Assembly (NCBI GenBank): GCA_021018815.1
Contig: JAITYX010000053.1
Coordinates: 2,986,001 to 3,050,000 of the forward strand
Direction of reading: 5' to 3'
DNA: 64,000 bases
Source of the DNA: Talinum fruticosum
Lineage: Eukaryota > Streptophyta > Magnoliopsida > Caryophyllales > Talinaceae
Of this stretch, positions 21,829-33,189 are shown piece after piece. The position numbers and the translations under genes are program-made. Each line of letters starts with the position of its first letter. Position 1 is the stretch's first letter. Under the pieces are notes generated by a model. The model worked only from the letters and a program-made list of their open reading frames with translations. It was not told the origin of the DNA and made no database searches.

Positions 21829-23410
21829 TGAAGACTCGGACACTTCTCAAAGCATTTCGAGTTGGATTAAATGAATCGAGTATAACCATCTTATACTTAT
21901 AGAGTTTTGATTCCAAGGCATTCTCTCGTATCTCATAAACTTCTCTCGAGTAAAATGGTATCTTCTCTAAGTGATACAGACTCTTAATTCTTATATTTCT
22001 TGCTTATCCGTAAGTGACTCGTAAAACTGGTTCTCTCGTTCCGAGTCCCTCATCACTCGATTTATCGCAGATTGAATAGACTAGTATTTCGTCTTTTCTC
22101 ACTCGTAATCCGACTTCGGTTATAAGCTCTATTTCATTAGAATCAGTACCTCTAGTCTATTTCATGCTTAGTCTATATCAAGGTATATCACTCGATGTTC
22201 TTTACTTAACTTGATTCTTTGCTCGGACTAGCTCGATGGAATTTTGAGTTACATGGATATTGGACTCGTAAAATTCCATTTCTCTTCGACTCGGATATTT
22301 AGCTGATTAATTATCATAATTATTTTATTATCTCGTGTCTAATCTTGGACCAAAGTATTTTATACTTTGAGAACCAAAATTGATTTACTTTTGCAGGTTA
22401 TTCAATCGAGGATACACTTTTCAAACTACAAAAGTAACCGGCTTCGAACGTCAAATCACTAGCGAGACATGGCTTTTCACCTTCTCTCGCTCCAGTCCCA
22501 GTAGATTGTGTCGTGGCTGCTCTGTTTTCAAATCTTGAAAACTGGAACGCTAAGCTTAACGGTGGTTTCCACCTTATCTTTCAAGACACCGCCAATGTTT
22601 TGGGACTTCCAAGAGAGTTAAACCGTTGTCCAACGTTCACATTACAACGGATACTTTCCGAGTGACTCGAAAGCTTCTATCAACGGTCACGAGAGGACTC
22701 TCGGTCGCGAGATGAAGATAACGGCTACTCTGCCTGGTCATCTATAAATAGAAGCCACCGCACAAGACTTGAAGATTGCCGAACATATTGTTAATACACA
22801 TACTTGCTCAAAGTCATTGTATTTACTTTCAATCTTCTACTTACAACTCCCACTCTGTAATTCATTACTTTCGAGTTGTAAGGTCTTGTACTCGATTACA
22901 AACTCTTTCTTACATTCTTTGTAAGGTCCCTTGACTAAGCTGTAAAGGTTAACTCAGCTTAGTTGTCCCTAGCTATAAGGGTTATCTCAGCTAGGAAGTA
23001 CTAGATCGGATAAGGGAATTTCGAGTCTAAGAAAACTTGTATAGAGTTGTCTAAGGGAGCAACTCGGGTTCGATCAGTTCACGGTATTTTGTGGACTTAA
23101 AATAGTGGATTTGACTTCGTGTGCTGGATTGACACGGTCCGTGGTTTTCTGCCCCGGGAGGGTTTCCACATAATTTCTAAGTGTTATCTTTCGAGTTCAT
23201 TCTAGACTCGGACAGTCTTATTACTCTCGCTTGACTTGCGTGTACTGTTCGTGATAGCTTTCGAGTCCAAGCTTTTCTAACCCTGCTGTTTGACTCGGAA
23301 CTCGTCTCTGTCTCTTCGTTAACAAAAGAGCTAACGTTTCCACGAAAGACTTCTATCACCCTATTCATCCCCCTCTAGGGTGACTCGGACTCTCCCCGAG
23401 CAAACCTTCA
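21829..23410 (+). mobile_element. Solo LTR of the Sirevirus-type family (1582 bp)
   Basis: Starts TGAAGACTCGGACAC and ends GCAAACCTTCA, flanked by the exact 5-bp duplication ATTTA (21824-21828 and 23411-23415). TATAAATAG is at 22743-22751, 914 bases in. It lies inside the gypsy-type LTR, which lies inside the CACTA element, so it is the youngest of the three. Confidence 0.95.
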
Positions 23411-24167
23411 ATTTAGTATCATGTTTAGAGGCTAATTTCTCTGCTTAGGTTGGGATTGATCCCTATTATGCCTTGATAATCATGAATTGAGTACCAATTG
23501 AATTGTTCTATGCTTGTTAGGTTAGAATTCACTTCGTTCATCACTTTTTCATTGATTACCTCGAAAGAGGACTCTTTTGCTTTTATTAGAGTTTTGTGAA
23601 CATCGAAAGATGAAAACTTACCTAGAATGACGTTGTGAACGTTTAGAACTTTGATATGAAAATAATTAAGGTTTTAATCGGGGTTGTGAGATGCATTCAT
23701 TGTGATTTTGCTCTTTATTAATCCCATGAAAATAGGTGATTAGATTGCGCAAGATTAGTCTTTGACCTTCGAAAGTAGGCAAAGATAGGCTTAATTGGTG
23801 TCTCCCTCTTCTAAACTATTAGCATATGCAAATCTCAAATGGTATTCGATTCTGGTTTCGGGCATATTAGTGTGATTAATCCCAATCTAAGGCTTGTTAT
23901 TCATTGATCTTTCTTAGTTATTTTAGTAGTTGAATCCAAAAACCAAATCATTGTCGAACTGAGTTTTTACCTAGATTAGAGTTTTTAGGTGGATTTAATA
24001 TTTGAAAGCGAGTTCCTTGTGGACACGACCCGTACTTGCCGGTTCCTAGCTACAGCTACACCGTGCACTTGCGGTAAAATATTTCTTCCAACATATATAC
24101 AACTATTTTTTATTTAAGTCTTATGCATTGATATTTACGTTGTCTTAATAACTTGGACATGCGATAG

Positions 24168-24905
24168 GTGAAGCCAACCGGAAGAGGATTAAGAGCAATG
24201 CGTACCCTCATGTGATGTCCCCAGGGGTTACGCAAAGTTCGAGGAGAGGTTGTATAAGCAAAATCTTGAACAACTTCAAACCACATCCGGTAAAGGTTCC
24301 ACCATAGATACTTCGCATCTTGTTATTGATAGGGATAAGCTATGGGCCGAAGGAAGAAAGAAGAAAGATGGAACCTTCACTACGGTCGATGTAGAAGATG
24401 TTGTGCAGCGACTCGTGAGTTTTTCTACTATTTCCTTTATTTATTTTGAAAATTTATTGGTTTTAAAATTTATGAAATAATCAAATGATAATATTTTTTT
24501 CTTCTTGCAGGAGTCTTTGTCACGGACATCGACTTCGAAGTCGCCGACACCACCGGGAGGATGGACAAGCTAGCCTTGACCCTAGAAAAAGTGAGCATCC
24601 CGGTCTTGTTCGAGCTGTCGTTGGGCACGTGGGGATAGTTGAGCACTTTGGGGCTAGGAAGAAATGCCCCGTCACTTCCAGCTAGCGTATATGAAGACCG
24701 AAATGGCCCAAATGCGGTCCCAACAGTCCATAATTGAGTTTCAACATACCCAAATGTCCCAAATGGCTGCAAAGGTGGTAGAGATGGAGGCCTGGATGAG
24801 TTCGTACTTCATCACCAACATGGGTATGCCATTATCACCCCATACACTAGCCAGCGTGAATGCTAGCTCACCTGTTGACCAATTCGAAGTTACGCAGAGG
24901 TAATT
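24168..24905 (+). pseudogene. CACTA transposase, C-terminal exons
   Basis: Reads EANRKRIKSNAYPHV, then in a shifted frame GYAKFEERLYKQNLEQLQT and DRDKLWAEGRKKKDGTFTTV up to a GT donor near 24415. LW..g.kkKDGtf..v.V..v is the hallmark end of Transposase_24. After an intron ending at about 24510, words TDIDFEVADTTGRMDKLALT and MAQMRSQQSIIEFQ...MSQM follow, the latter a Met/Gln-rich probable coiled coil. A stop near 24640 and frame changes break it. Confidence 0.7.
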
Positions 24906-25298
24906 CAAATTTTGCAACCTAATTATATTTACATGCATGTTTATATTTTGACTAATTAATGTATAATCTTGTTGAATAATTACTTATAGTGGATGTTTTT
25001 GTTGTTTCGGATGAGTGTCGTTATTTACATGCATGTTTATATTTTTTACTAATTGGTGTATAATCTTGTTGAATGAATGGTATATATTGCGTGGTTGTGT
25101 GCATATTTCGACATGTGATCATTGAGTAATTACTTATTTATTATGTTTTTGTTGTTTCGGATCACGGCCGCTATCCTAGGAAAATGTTTACTTTTAAGGG
25201 GAAACTCTGTCCATTCATTTTCAAGATTTTTAGGTTATTTAACTTCTATGTGAAAGGTTATCCTATGATTTTAAATTGTTATACTTATTCTTATGCAG

Positions 25299-25910
25299 CT
25301 GACGAAGTGCAAGCTAGCTTCTCATCACCCTCCCTAGAGTATGTTGTGACATTGGGTGTTGTTTTCTCGTGGAGGTCGGATATTGTTATTCACGGGACAC
25401 CCCTTGTAGCTAATGAGGTGAAGATGAGTGTGAAAGAGGTCATGCAAACGAAAGACGAGTGTAAGTTACCGATCCGGGCACTCGGACCTCTACACTATTG
25501 ACGACACGAGTCAACGCTTTTCTTCGTTGCCTAAGAGCTTGGTCATCCTCTCTACGATAATTCATTTTTATTTAAAATATTAGATTTAGTTGTTGTTAAT
25601 AACATGTATATATATATCTCATTTTTGTATTGATTATTCGAGTAGGATATCGGGGACAGATTCGAGAGTAGGATGAAGGGCGCCAACGAGCACTAGCAAA
25701 TGTTCGGTGGCGCCCGTTCATCGTCCGAAGAAGTCTCCTCTCAAATCCACTAAGGAGCCCCGCATGGATTGGTGTGCTACTCTAGAAAGTTATGTGAAGA
25801 CTCTGTCAACGGAGGAATCGTTCATCCGTAGCACGCTAGGTCACGTTTTTGGGCAACGTGAAGGGGATATGCCGGTATATGTCTTCCCGGACGACATACT
25901 GTAATTTTTG
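25299..25910 (+). pseudogene. CACTA accessory exons before the Ulp1 domain
   Basis: 25299-25500 reads DEVQASFSSPSLEYVVTLGV, then HGTPLVANEVKMSV, and LPIRALGPLHY before a stop. This resembles the small conserved segment found between transposase and protease in plant CACTA elements. 25707-25905 gives DWCATLESYVKTL and PVYVFPDDIL, which leads into the protease. Frames differ between the blocks, so splicing or frameshifts separate them. Confidence 0.5.
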
Positions 25911-26029
25911 CAAATGGATGATATCGGCGTATTCGCTATTATACTTGGCATTATGTGAGTTATTATACTCATAATAAGTTCTTTTTTAGTATTAATTTCA
26001 ATTTTTAACTACATACAATTAATATGTAA

Positions 26030-26770
26030 GGTGGTTGCGCTAGATTGGGAAGGATTTCGTTCGGTTTCGAAACCTAATTCTATTATTCAAGAAGTTGGGC
26101 GAAGCGTGAAGAACGAGTCACCTATATCTTTGACGTCATGAAACATACTGTGAATAAAACATGGTACTTGGCGGTGTTCAATGATAGGTAAGCTGTACAA
26201 ATAACGAACTAATTAATTGAAGTTTTTATATGGTGTTATACATACTTATATTAAAATGTGTTATTTGTGGTTATGTAGCCACCGTTGGATGCTTGTTGCC
26301 CTATATCCAAGGGCTAATATCGCCTCTCGGCTTGATCCTCCGGATCATGATGTGAGGAATATATTAGGGACGTCGTCGAGTTGTGAGTTCATACTTTTAA
26401 TCATTTTATGCTGTTTTGTTAATTAGTAATCGTTTAATATATGTCTAACTTGAATTTTATTTTTCCGATTGAAAAATAGTGCTCTAATGCGTTATTATTA
26501 TGGCGGAGGCTTCAAAGCCAAACGAGTGAAATCAAAGCCACTAATTATCCCCATCAAGTGAGGTTCTCTTGGTTGTTAGAATCTACTTTAATTGTTTTTC
26601 ATTTCATATTACTTGCTAGCTACATAAAGCACTAATTAATTCTCTATTTGGGAATGTATTTATTATTGTAGTGCCATATACAACTAGAAAACGTGGAGTG
26701 TGGCTTCTACATTCTCCGAGTACATGAAAGAGATTGTGACCGAACTCTATTTAAATTCTAGTCCCAAAGA
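26030..26770 (+). pseudogene. Ulp1/C48-type cysteine protease exons of the CACTA element
   Basis: Blocks in order: KTWYLAVFND (near 26155), HRWMLVALYPRANIASRLDP (26280-26340) and VECGFYILR (near 26697). In C48 proteases HW.l is the catalytic His motif, the Asp follows in the next strand (here probably LDPPD) and the catalytic Cys lies in CG of ECG. After ECGFYILR a one-base shift is needed to continue as EYMKEIV, so the copy is broken. Plant CACTA and Mutator elements often carry such captured SUMO-protease-like genes; their substrate is unknown. Confidence 0.7.
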
Positions 26771-27353
26771 GGTATACTTGCACTTGTAATTGATTATATT
26801 CTTTTTTAACTTGATTAACACTTGCACTTGACGTAATTAATATGTCTTTTACAGCATTGGTTACAATATTTCCCAGAAAAGAAGTCACCCACTTCCTATA
26901 CGGATGAAGTGCTCAACAAATTAAAACAAGGTTGGGCGAGTTTGTATATAACCGTATAAAGAAATAGGTATATATTTACGGTTATTCTTCATTATTTGAT
27001 TGGTCGGGTTTGTGATTTTAATAGTCATACGAGTTATAGGTATATATGTAATATGCTTATCTATGATGGCGGTTCCTTCATCCGAACTGTCGTCATAGGT
27101 GCTCCGTAAATAATTTATCAACTACAGAGTAAGGCTTATGACGACGGCTCGAGATGAAGAAATCGTCGTCACGAGATAAGCATATGACTACGGTTTTTCC
27201 ATATAAACTATCTTCATATAATGACCTATGACTACGGTTTAGAACTCGTAGTCAAAGGTGGTACATACAACGACGCCCACATACACGACTCCAGTTAACC
27301 TAGTTAAATTTCATTTTTAACCATAGTTAAAAGTGGTTCCTATAGTAGTGGAG

Positions 27354-27486
27354 TAATCAAATCGGTGAAATCGGATGTGCTAGGGTATATGCTAATCATA
27401 CTAATGCCGGAGTTATCATGCTTAGGCAGCGGTGTTTATGTAATACGAGGCCGACTCGGGCAAGATCTATCAAGTCATCAATTGGA
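27354..27486 (-). pseudogene. Gypsy gag C-terminal fragment
   Basis: Read on the - strand it gives IDDLIDLARVGLVLH and, one frame over, PLPKHDNSGISMI. DLID followed by NPLPxH is the typical wording after the Cys/His motif in Tat gag. It therefore joins the gag piece at 29663-30798 on one side and, across the CACTA insertion, the fragment at 19112-19197 on the other. Confidence 0.65.
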
Positions 27487-29662
27487 TGTTTTTGTTAAGT
27501 CGTATTTTATACGTATTTTTAGTAGTTATTGAGTTTATATTATATAGTTTATTTTATCTAATTTATTCTATTTTGTCTATTTATAGGTAATTATCGAATA
27601 AAGTGGGGAAGAGAAGAAAAGTCGTTAAAAGTGGATTTTTAGCTACCGACAAGCATCCAAGAAAATATATGAAGTCGGTCCATAAATATAATATGTAATA
27701 AAATATTTATTTTAGGATATTATATTTTAGGAAATCCTAAGTGGAATAGAAAAGGGAAACTTAGAAGAGAAGAAAGAGAAATAAACCCTAACTCTTTCAC
27801 CCTATATATACTACTTATTATCATCATGGAGAGGGACCTACCTAGGGAAGCCAGCCACACACAATCACCACTGCTGCTGTCCACGTCCACCTGCTGCCCA
27901 GCCACCACCAGTGCTGCCGCCTACACCTGGCTGCTGCCGCCGCTGCACCACCAGCCAGCCGCTGCACCACCAGCCAGCCGCCGCACTGCCGCCTGAACAC
28001 AGCTGCTGCCGCTGCTGCCCCTTGCTGCTGCTGCTGTCCGCTGCCTGACCAGCCACCATCCATCATCATCTTCTTCATCTTCCCGGGTCAAAGAAACTAA
28101 TATCGGTAGTATAATTTAGTTTTGTAATTTTTATTAGAAAAGATTGAGTTTTTATTGATAGATTAATACTAAAGATGCTAGTTTTATTTAGTTTACATGT
28201 TTTAAATTACATGATGTGTGAGTAGTTTTTCTTATACTTAGTATAATCTCATTGAAGCCATGTTAAATTATTTATTTTGAAACAAAGTTTTGATTTTTAT
28301 TGTCTTATTGATTTGATCCATGATTCTATGATAATTTGTGTTTAATGTTTATGAATTTATGTCTAATTAATTAGAGTGCACGCTATTTAGTTTTATATAA
28401 ATTCATATGATAGTTTAGAGGGTTTAAGTACGTAATTGCTTGATCTTTTAGACATAAGTATCACCCTAGTTAATCATGGATGGCTCATACCCATCTCTTT
28501 TAATTAGGAAATTATCATAGATCCTTCTTAAATCAATTTGCTAGTAGATTGGTTATTAGGTGCTAGATGATGTTTTTCTAATACTTAATGCTCTAATTTG
28601 ATTAAATTCTAGTGCTAGTGCTAGGGTTATCAATATTAGTAGGGTTTATATTAGGGCTAGGCCTAAGTAAACTAATAACTAAGGAAAAACGGGGAAGATC
28701 CGCTAGTGGTTGTCTTCTACAGTTTAGCTCATGGGTAGATCAATTTGTGTGTTAATGATAAATAATAATTTGCATGGTGGATATAGATTATACTAAGTGT
28801 TTTTATAAATTTGCTATTTTTGATAATTATTTGTTTGCTTTTAGTTATTTTCTTGAGTTTATTAATTTTTATTTATAAATATATAGTCTTTTATTATCAA
28901 TTTCATTAAACCCCCTAAAGATCAGTATTTTAAGTTAATTTTAGTAATTTTATTTTAATTTAATTTTGAGTCTTTACATACTTTAATTTTCAGAATTAAT
29001 TTTCTGTCAGTTTTTATTATTTTTGGAGTTAGTTTGTTAGAAATTAGTTTAAAAATAGTTTCTTTTGTTATTTTTCTTGTTTTATTTTCTTTTAGGGTTT
29101 AGATAGAGTCCTAGTTTGCTGTGATTAAATTTTAGAATTTTTGGAATTAATTTGATATTTTTTCAGATTTAATTCTTGAATTTAATTACTGCAGGTTTTT
29201 AATAAAATAAATTCGTAAATTAGATTTTAAATTTTTTTTTATATTTTTAGGGTCTGGTTAGGTTTAGAAAATTAGTATTATTATTCTGGGTAATTTTAAT
29301 ATTTATTTTCGTAATTATTTTAGTGCAGAATTTTACTTATTTAATTTTCTGTTTTAGAATTTGTTTATTTTCTGCTTTAGTTTTCTGTTTTAATTATTCT
29401 AAAAAATATACAAAAATATTTCTGGGTTATTGTAGTTTTATTATTCTGTATAAATTATTTATTTAGTTGTTAGATAATTTTCTATGAATTTTAGTTATTG
29501 ATTTTAATTTATATTTTCTGTTTTGTTTTTAAGAGTAGTAAATTTAATTAGATTAAAACTTGCATGTTATTATATCTTTCCTCGTGGATTCGATCCCTAC
29601 TTGCCCTTGCTATATTGTTTATTATAAGTTTAAGTAGTGGTTTAATTTGTTGCTGTACGACA
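27487..29662 (+). mobile_element. LTR-like insertion splitting gypsy gag
   Basis: It runs from TGTTTTTGTTAAGTCG to GTACGACA and separates two pieces of one gag gene, so it is an insertion of about 2.2 kb. The right end (CCTCGTGGATTCGATCCCTA, then CTTGCC) is wording common near the 3' ends of plant gypsy or LARD-type LTRs. A CTG/CAG-rich patch at 27875-28040 and very T-rich DNA at 28840-29560 fill it. The expected 5-bp duplication was not found, so exact ends are uncertain. Confidence 0.5.
27865..28060. repeat. Imperfect CTG/GCC trinucleotide-rich patch
   Basis: Words such as GCTGCTGCC, CCACCAGCCAGCCGCTGCAC and GCTGCTGCTGCT recur. The Gln/Ala/Gly-rich frames on the - strand are a by-product of the repeat. 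Confidence 0.75.
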
Positions 29663-30798
29663 AGCTTAACGGTTTTAATGCTATGCAGCTGTCGGTGTTT
29701 TGATCGGGACCTTGATGATAGTCACAATGCTCACTGGGTTGTAGTAAAGACCAAGTTCTTTAGGAGGTGGTTTGGGAGGTAACAGTTGGACTGGGTTGGC
29801 TTTCATTAGCTTCCTCAAAGATTGGGTCGGTGTCATCTCTAGGTTAGAGAACTCTCTTATTACATTCGGTTGGAAGGTAGACTTAGCGGTGATGGAATTC
29901 ACTTCCATTGACTTAGTAGGTTGAGTCTTATTCTTGTTAAAGTTCTTCTTATACCAGGTTGGAGCGGATGAAGTTGACCCATCCTTCTTTAGTTCCACTC
30001 TATTGATTGTGCCTTTTACCATAGATCCTGTGGCGATGAGGGCTTTCAATGAAGGGAAATACTGAAAGCTCATGTGCCTTTTAAACTCTAGTAGAAGGTT
30101 CTTAACAACCATATGCAATTGTTCGTCTTCGACGGGACGATTCATCATTTTGGCGGCTTTGGCTCTCCATCGAGTGATGTAGGTTGAAAATGTCTTGTCC
30201 GACATTTGTTTGGTTGTTTCTAAATCCCTCCTTATAACGCCGACTTCCTCATTGTACTTATACTTGAGCTATGAACTCCCTAATGATGTCAACCCAAGTA
30301 GCCTTCTTGGAATTTTCTAATTCAAGAAATCAATTCGAGGCGGCCTTATTAGGTATTGTTGAAAAAGTTGAGCCAATAGTTCTTCCCCAATGCCCTAGGG
30401 ACTCATATCTCCAACATACAAATTGAGGAACTTGGTAGGTTGGCCAGCTCCGTCGAACTCGCTCTATTTGCGGCATTTTAAATCCACCGGAAATCTAGCA
30501 TTAGGGAAAAGGGTAGGCCCATGGATGTCCAACCAAGGTTCAGCTTTGGTAAGCCCTTTAAGTGCCTCCTTCGGTTTTGTACCTCGACTTCCAACTTTTA
30601 GTCACCGATTGTCAAATCATTGTCAAGCATAAATGCTTGCTCGCTGCTTCATGGTTTTCACGTAGTTAGGTTGCTCGGGGTTTGCTCAAGATGGTCTTGC
30701 CTGTCCAAGATCATCTCTATCATTGTCTACAATTAATTCATGAGATCTGGTAGAGGATGTGGTGGAGGTTGCACGTTGATGTCCTCACCATCTGCCAT
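29663..30798 (-). pseudogene. Gypsy (Tat/Ogre-type) gag, broken
   Basis: The likely start is ATG at 30798 (MADGEDINVQPPPHPLPD). A clear frame from 30205 reads DKTFSTYITRWRAKAAKMMN then LLLEFKRHMSF, the capsid-type words of Tat gag. CDYHQGPDQNTDSC at 29726-29685 is the Cys/His motif at the gag end, in a different frame, showing a shift. Stops near 30720 and before 30205 also break it. The capsid protein would package element RNA. The gene is cut at 29663 by an LTR-like insertion and resumes at 27486. Confidence 0.85.
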
Positions 30799-31602
30799 GA
30801 TGTTATTAAAGTTGGAACTTGAAAGGAAAATGGATGTTAAAGATTTTGGGCTCACTACTAGAGATAATCTCACTAATTAAGAAATGTTATGGAACCACCT
30901 GATGGTGCTATAGTGAAATATTTATGTGTAAATGTCTTTGGGAGATAAACAATGAAAATAGATTAATGAAAATAATTGAAAGAGTATGAGATAGTGTCTA
31001 AATTTTGGGAGGATAGAGGAAGCTTTAAAATAATAAAATATATTTTGTAAAATGATAATTTTTCACAAAGTTATACTTTGTTTGCAAACTTTTACGTTTG
31101 TTGGATGGGAATGATGGGAAAATACAATTAAAGATGAAAGGCATGACAATAGGTGTGGATTAATTGTAGCCTTGAAAAAATGGGCAGGAAGGATAATAGT
31201 TCTGTTGCCTTTTGAAAGAAAAATAAATTTTCTTAAAAGCATGGATGTACATATGAACACGATGGTATGGCCGAAGGCAAGGTAATTGAACATAGAAATT
31301 ATGTTAGTCAAGCATCCGTTAGTCCATGTGTTCCTAGGGGGTTGACTAATAGGCGATCCATTGACTTTTTAATTATGTTCAAGTGGCCCCTAGGTCAAGA
31401 ATACATCTGGGGTGAGTGCGCATGCAGAGCCATTTTCTAAATAGGTAGTGGAGTACATGGAGGTATCCTGAGTATTTTATTGTTATGTATTCATGGTCTT
31501 CACTAAGTAAGATTAGAGTCATGCCTAAAATGAAGCTTGAGATGTGTTGTGTATGCGGACCGATTTCAAATAGGCACTCCACACACACACCACACACCAC
31601 AC

Positions 31603-31633
<31 letters not shown>

Positions 31634-31724
31634 AAAACAAATGACTAATGTTCGAGATGTCTAAAAATAAGGATATAACATAGTTCAAGTTAAAACCACT
31701 TAGAGATGGATAAAAAACTATTAA
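30799..31724 (-). other. Leader of the gypsy element between primer site and gag
   Basis: No frame with similarity is seen. Its position between the primer-binding-like words and the gag ATG fits an untranslated leader. It contains a CA microsatellite at 31578-31628. Confidence 0.5.
31578..31628. repeat. (CA)n microsatellite
   Basis: A run of CACACA with two small interruptions (CCACACACC). The Cys/Val-rich frame on the - strand is an artefact of the repeat. Confidence 0.95.
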
Positions 31725-31790
31725 ACTTTCCCCATTAGAGTTGCCAATATGCAGCGCTGAAATTTAGATGACTAAAGTCGCCACCTTGTT
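31725..31790 (-). other. Primer-binding-site-like words of the gypsy element
   Basis: On the - strand TTGGCAACTCTAATGGGGA and, about 40 bases earlier, GGTGGCGACTTTAGTC both resemble the TGGCGACTC-type primer site that follows the 5' LTR in Tat/Ogre elements. Which one is the true site is unclear. Either places the 5' LTR to the right of about 31790. Confidence 0.5.
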
Positions 31791-33189
31791 ATGACCCAAA
31801 CAAGGGTGGGGTTTTCAAAAAACAGTTTTAAAATTATATTTTTTCGAAAAAAACAAGTTTGACTCTTGTACCCAAAAGGCAAAAACAATATGAAAAATTG
31901 ATCTAAGAACATAAGATGGTGGATTCGGGGTTTTGGTTAGGAAGCACGAACGTCAAGGACTCGCCACTTCCTTCATTCTAAAGACGGGCTCCTACTAATA
32001 TATTGTATCCTTTTTTAGACGTCCTAAATGTTGGTTAACATGTTTACATAAAATAGATTCATAAAATAAGAGTATAAAATAAAAACGCGTCATTATACAT
32101 GTAAGCAAACACATGCAAGCACATGAATGGAAAACTCGGAACCAACATATTCGTTGATGTGTGGCGAATTTACATTTGGATGATAGCCAAATTGCTAAAC
32201 GTACCAATCATCGTAGGACTTAAATCTACTCTTGGATCAAAACCCTACGTAATTCTAGCCTCGGATTACTGTCATAACTCCTGTGAGTTCCATTGGGGAT
32301 AGTTAGGGATTGTTTCCCTGTCTAATGGTCATGTTAAAGGACTTTAGAGATGACTCGTTCCTATGATCTAGTCGATCCGGTTCAGAATAGAGGGTTACTT
32401 AGGGTCTCAACTCTATTACTCAAGGCAATAAGTGATAGTATAGGCGGATTGACTTAAGTCTAGGCATGAGTATAAGGATTAGACCTTTTGACATTCCCAT
32501 TTTGACTGAGAAAATAATTCCTTATGGTATGAAGCAGGATAGATTTTTGTGGAGTTAGTGGGTCGGTGATTTATGGCTAATGGTTCTCAAAGATTTTAGA
32601 CGGAGTCCCCTTTGATGGCCTGTCGCCAAGCAAGAGGACACAATTAACGATTCTATCATATCTAATCTAAAAATAATCCACTAGGACAATGGTGGAATTA
32701 TGAAAGATGTTTGAATTGATATAGATGTGGATCATCCGAAAGATCGAGATATGAACCAATTTCGATTAAGGCCTTAAGTTTGATGAAATGCCACGACCAT
32801 ACGTCAAAGAATATGTCGGTCCTAAGGACAAACATGCAAACATACACAACACACGCACGGTTGTATCCAACAATCACCATTTTGTATTTAACCAAAAGCT
32901 GTTATCGCTCATGATTAAGGTTAAGATAATCATAAATTTTAAAAACAAAAACAGCGAGATATTCATTTATTTATTAAAAATAATATAAAAAATTGTATTA
33001 CAAATTTTACATATTGGAGTAACTAGACATATTAAGGAACTAGTGTGATGTTATGTAGAATTTTAAAAATAATGTAAGATATTTTAACATTTTTCTAATA
33101 CATATATTACGATCTAAACACCTGCAAAAATTACAGTTTTACAATGTTAATTTTAATAAATCATATCTCTCTAACTATATGTAGTTAGG

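Larger units (their letters stand above)
21099..24093 (+). mobile_element. Probable gypsy solo LTR inside the CACTA element
   Basis: Begins TGTTAAACCTCG and ends TTCTTCCAACA. The flanks are TGTAT (21094-21098) and TATAT (24094-24098), a 4-of-5 match to a 5-bp duplication. The right part has the words CCTTGTGGACACGACCCG and CACTTGCGGT, common at the 3' end of certain plant gypsy LTRs (Athila- or Tat-like; not decided here). The left part carries a cluster of GCACGG...CCGTGC words. Without the nested copia LTR (1582 bp plus 5) it is about 1.4 kb. Confidence 0.7.
19198..27350 (+). mobile_element. CACTA (En/Spm) transposon with Ulp1-type protease gene, nested LTRs inside
   Basis: The ends are CACTACTATAGGAACCACTT and its inverse AAGTGGTTCCTATAGTAGTG, a perfect 20-bp terminal repeat, flanked by the 3-bp duplication GAG at 19195-19197 and 27351-27353. 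Subterminal repeats with GATGACGGTT/AACCGTCAT-type words occupy 19220-19470 and 27060-27280. The interior encodes a Transposase_24-like (plant En/Spm) protein and a C48/Ulp1-like protease in several exons. After removing the nested LTR block (21099-24093) the element is about 5.2 kb. Coding parts carry stops and a frameshift, but the perfect ends suggest it could once have been mobilised by an active relative. Confidence 0.95.

Noticed and set aside
24250..24480. A stand-alone 76-codon gene
   Set aside because: It is an exon of the CACTA transposase; the last part reads through the GT donor into an intron.
27842..28078. Gln/Ala/Gly-rich frames that might suggest a polyglutamine protein
   Set aside because: They arise from CTG/GCC repeats in an LTR-like insertion.
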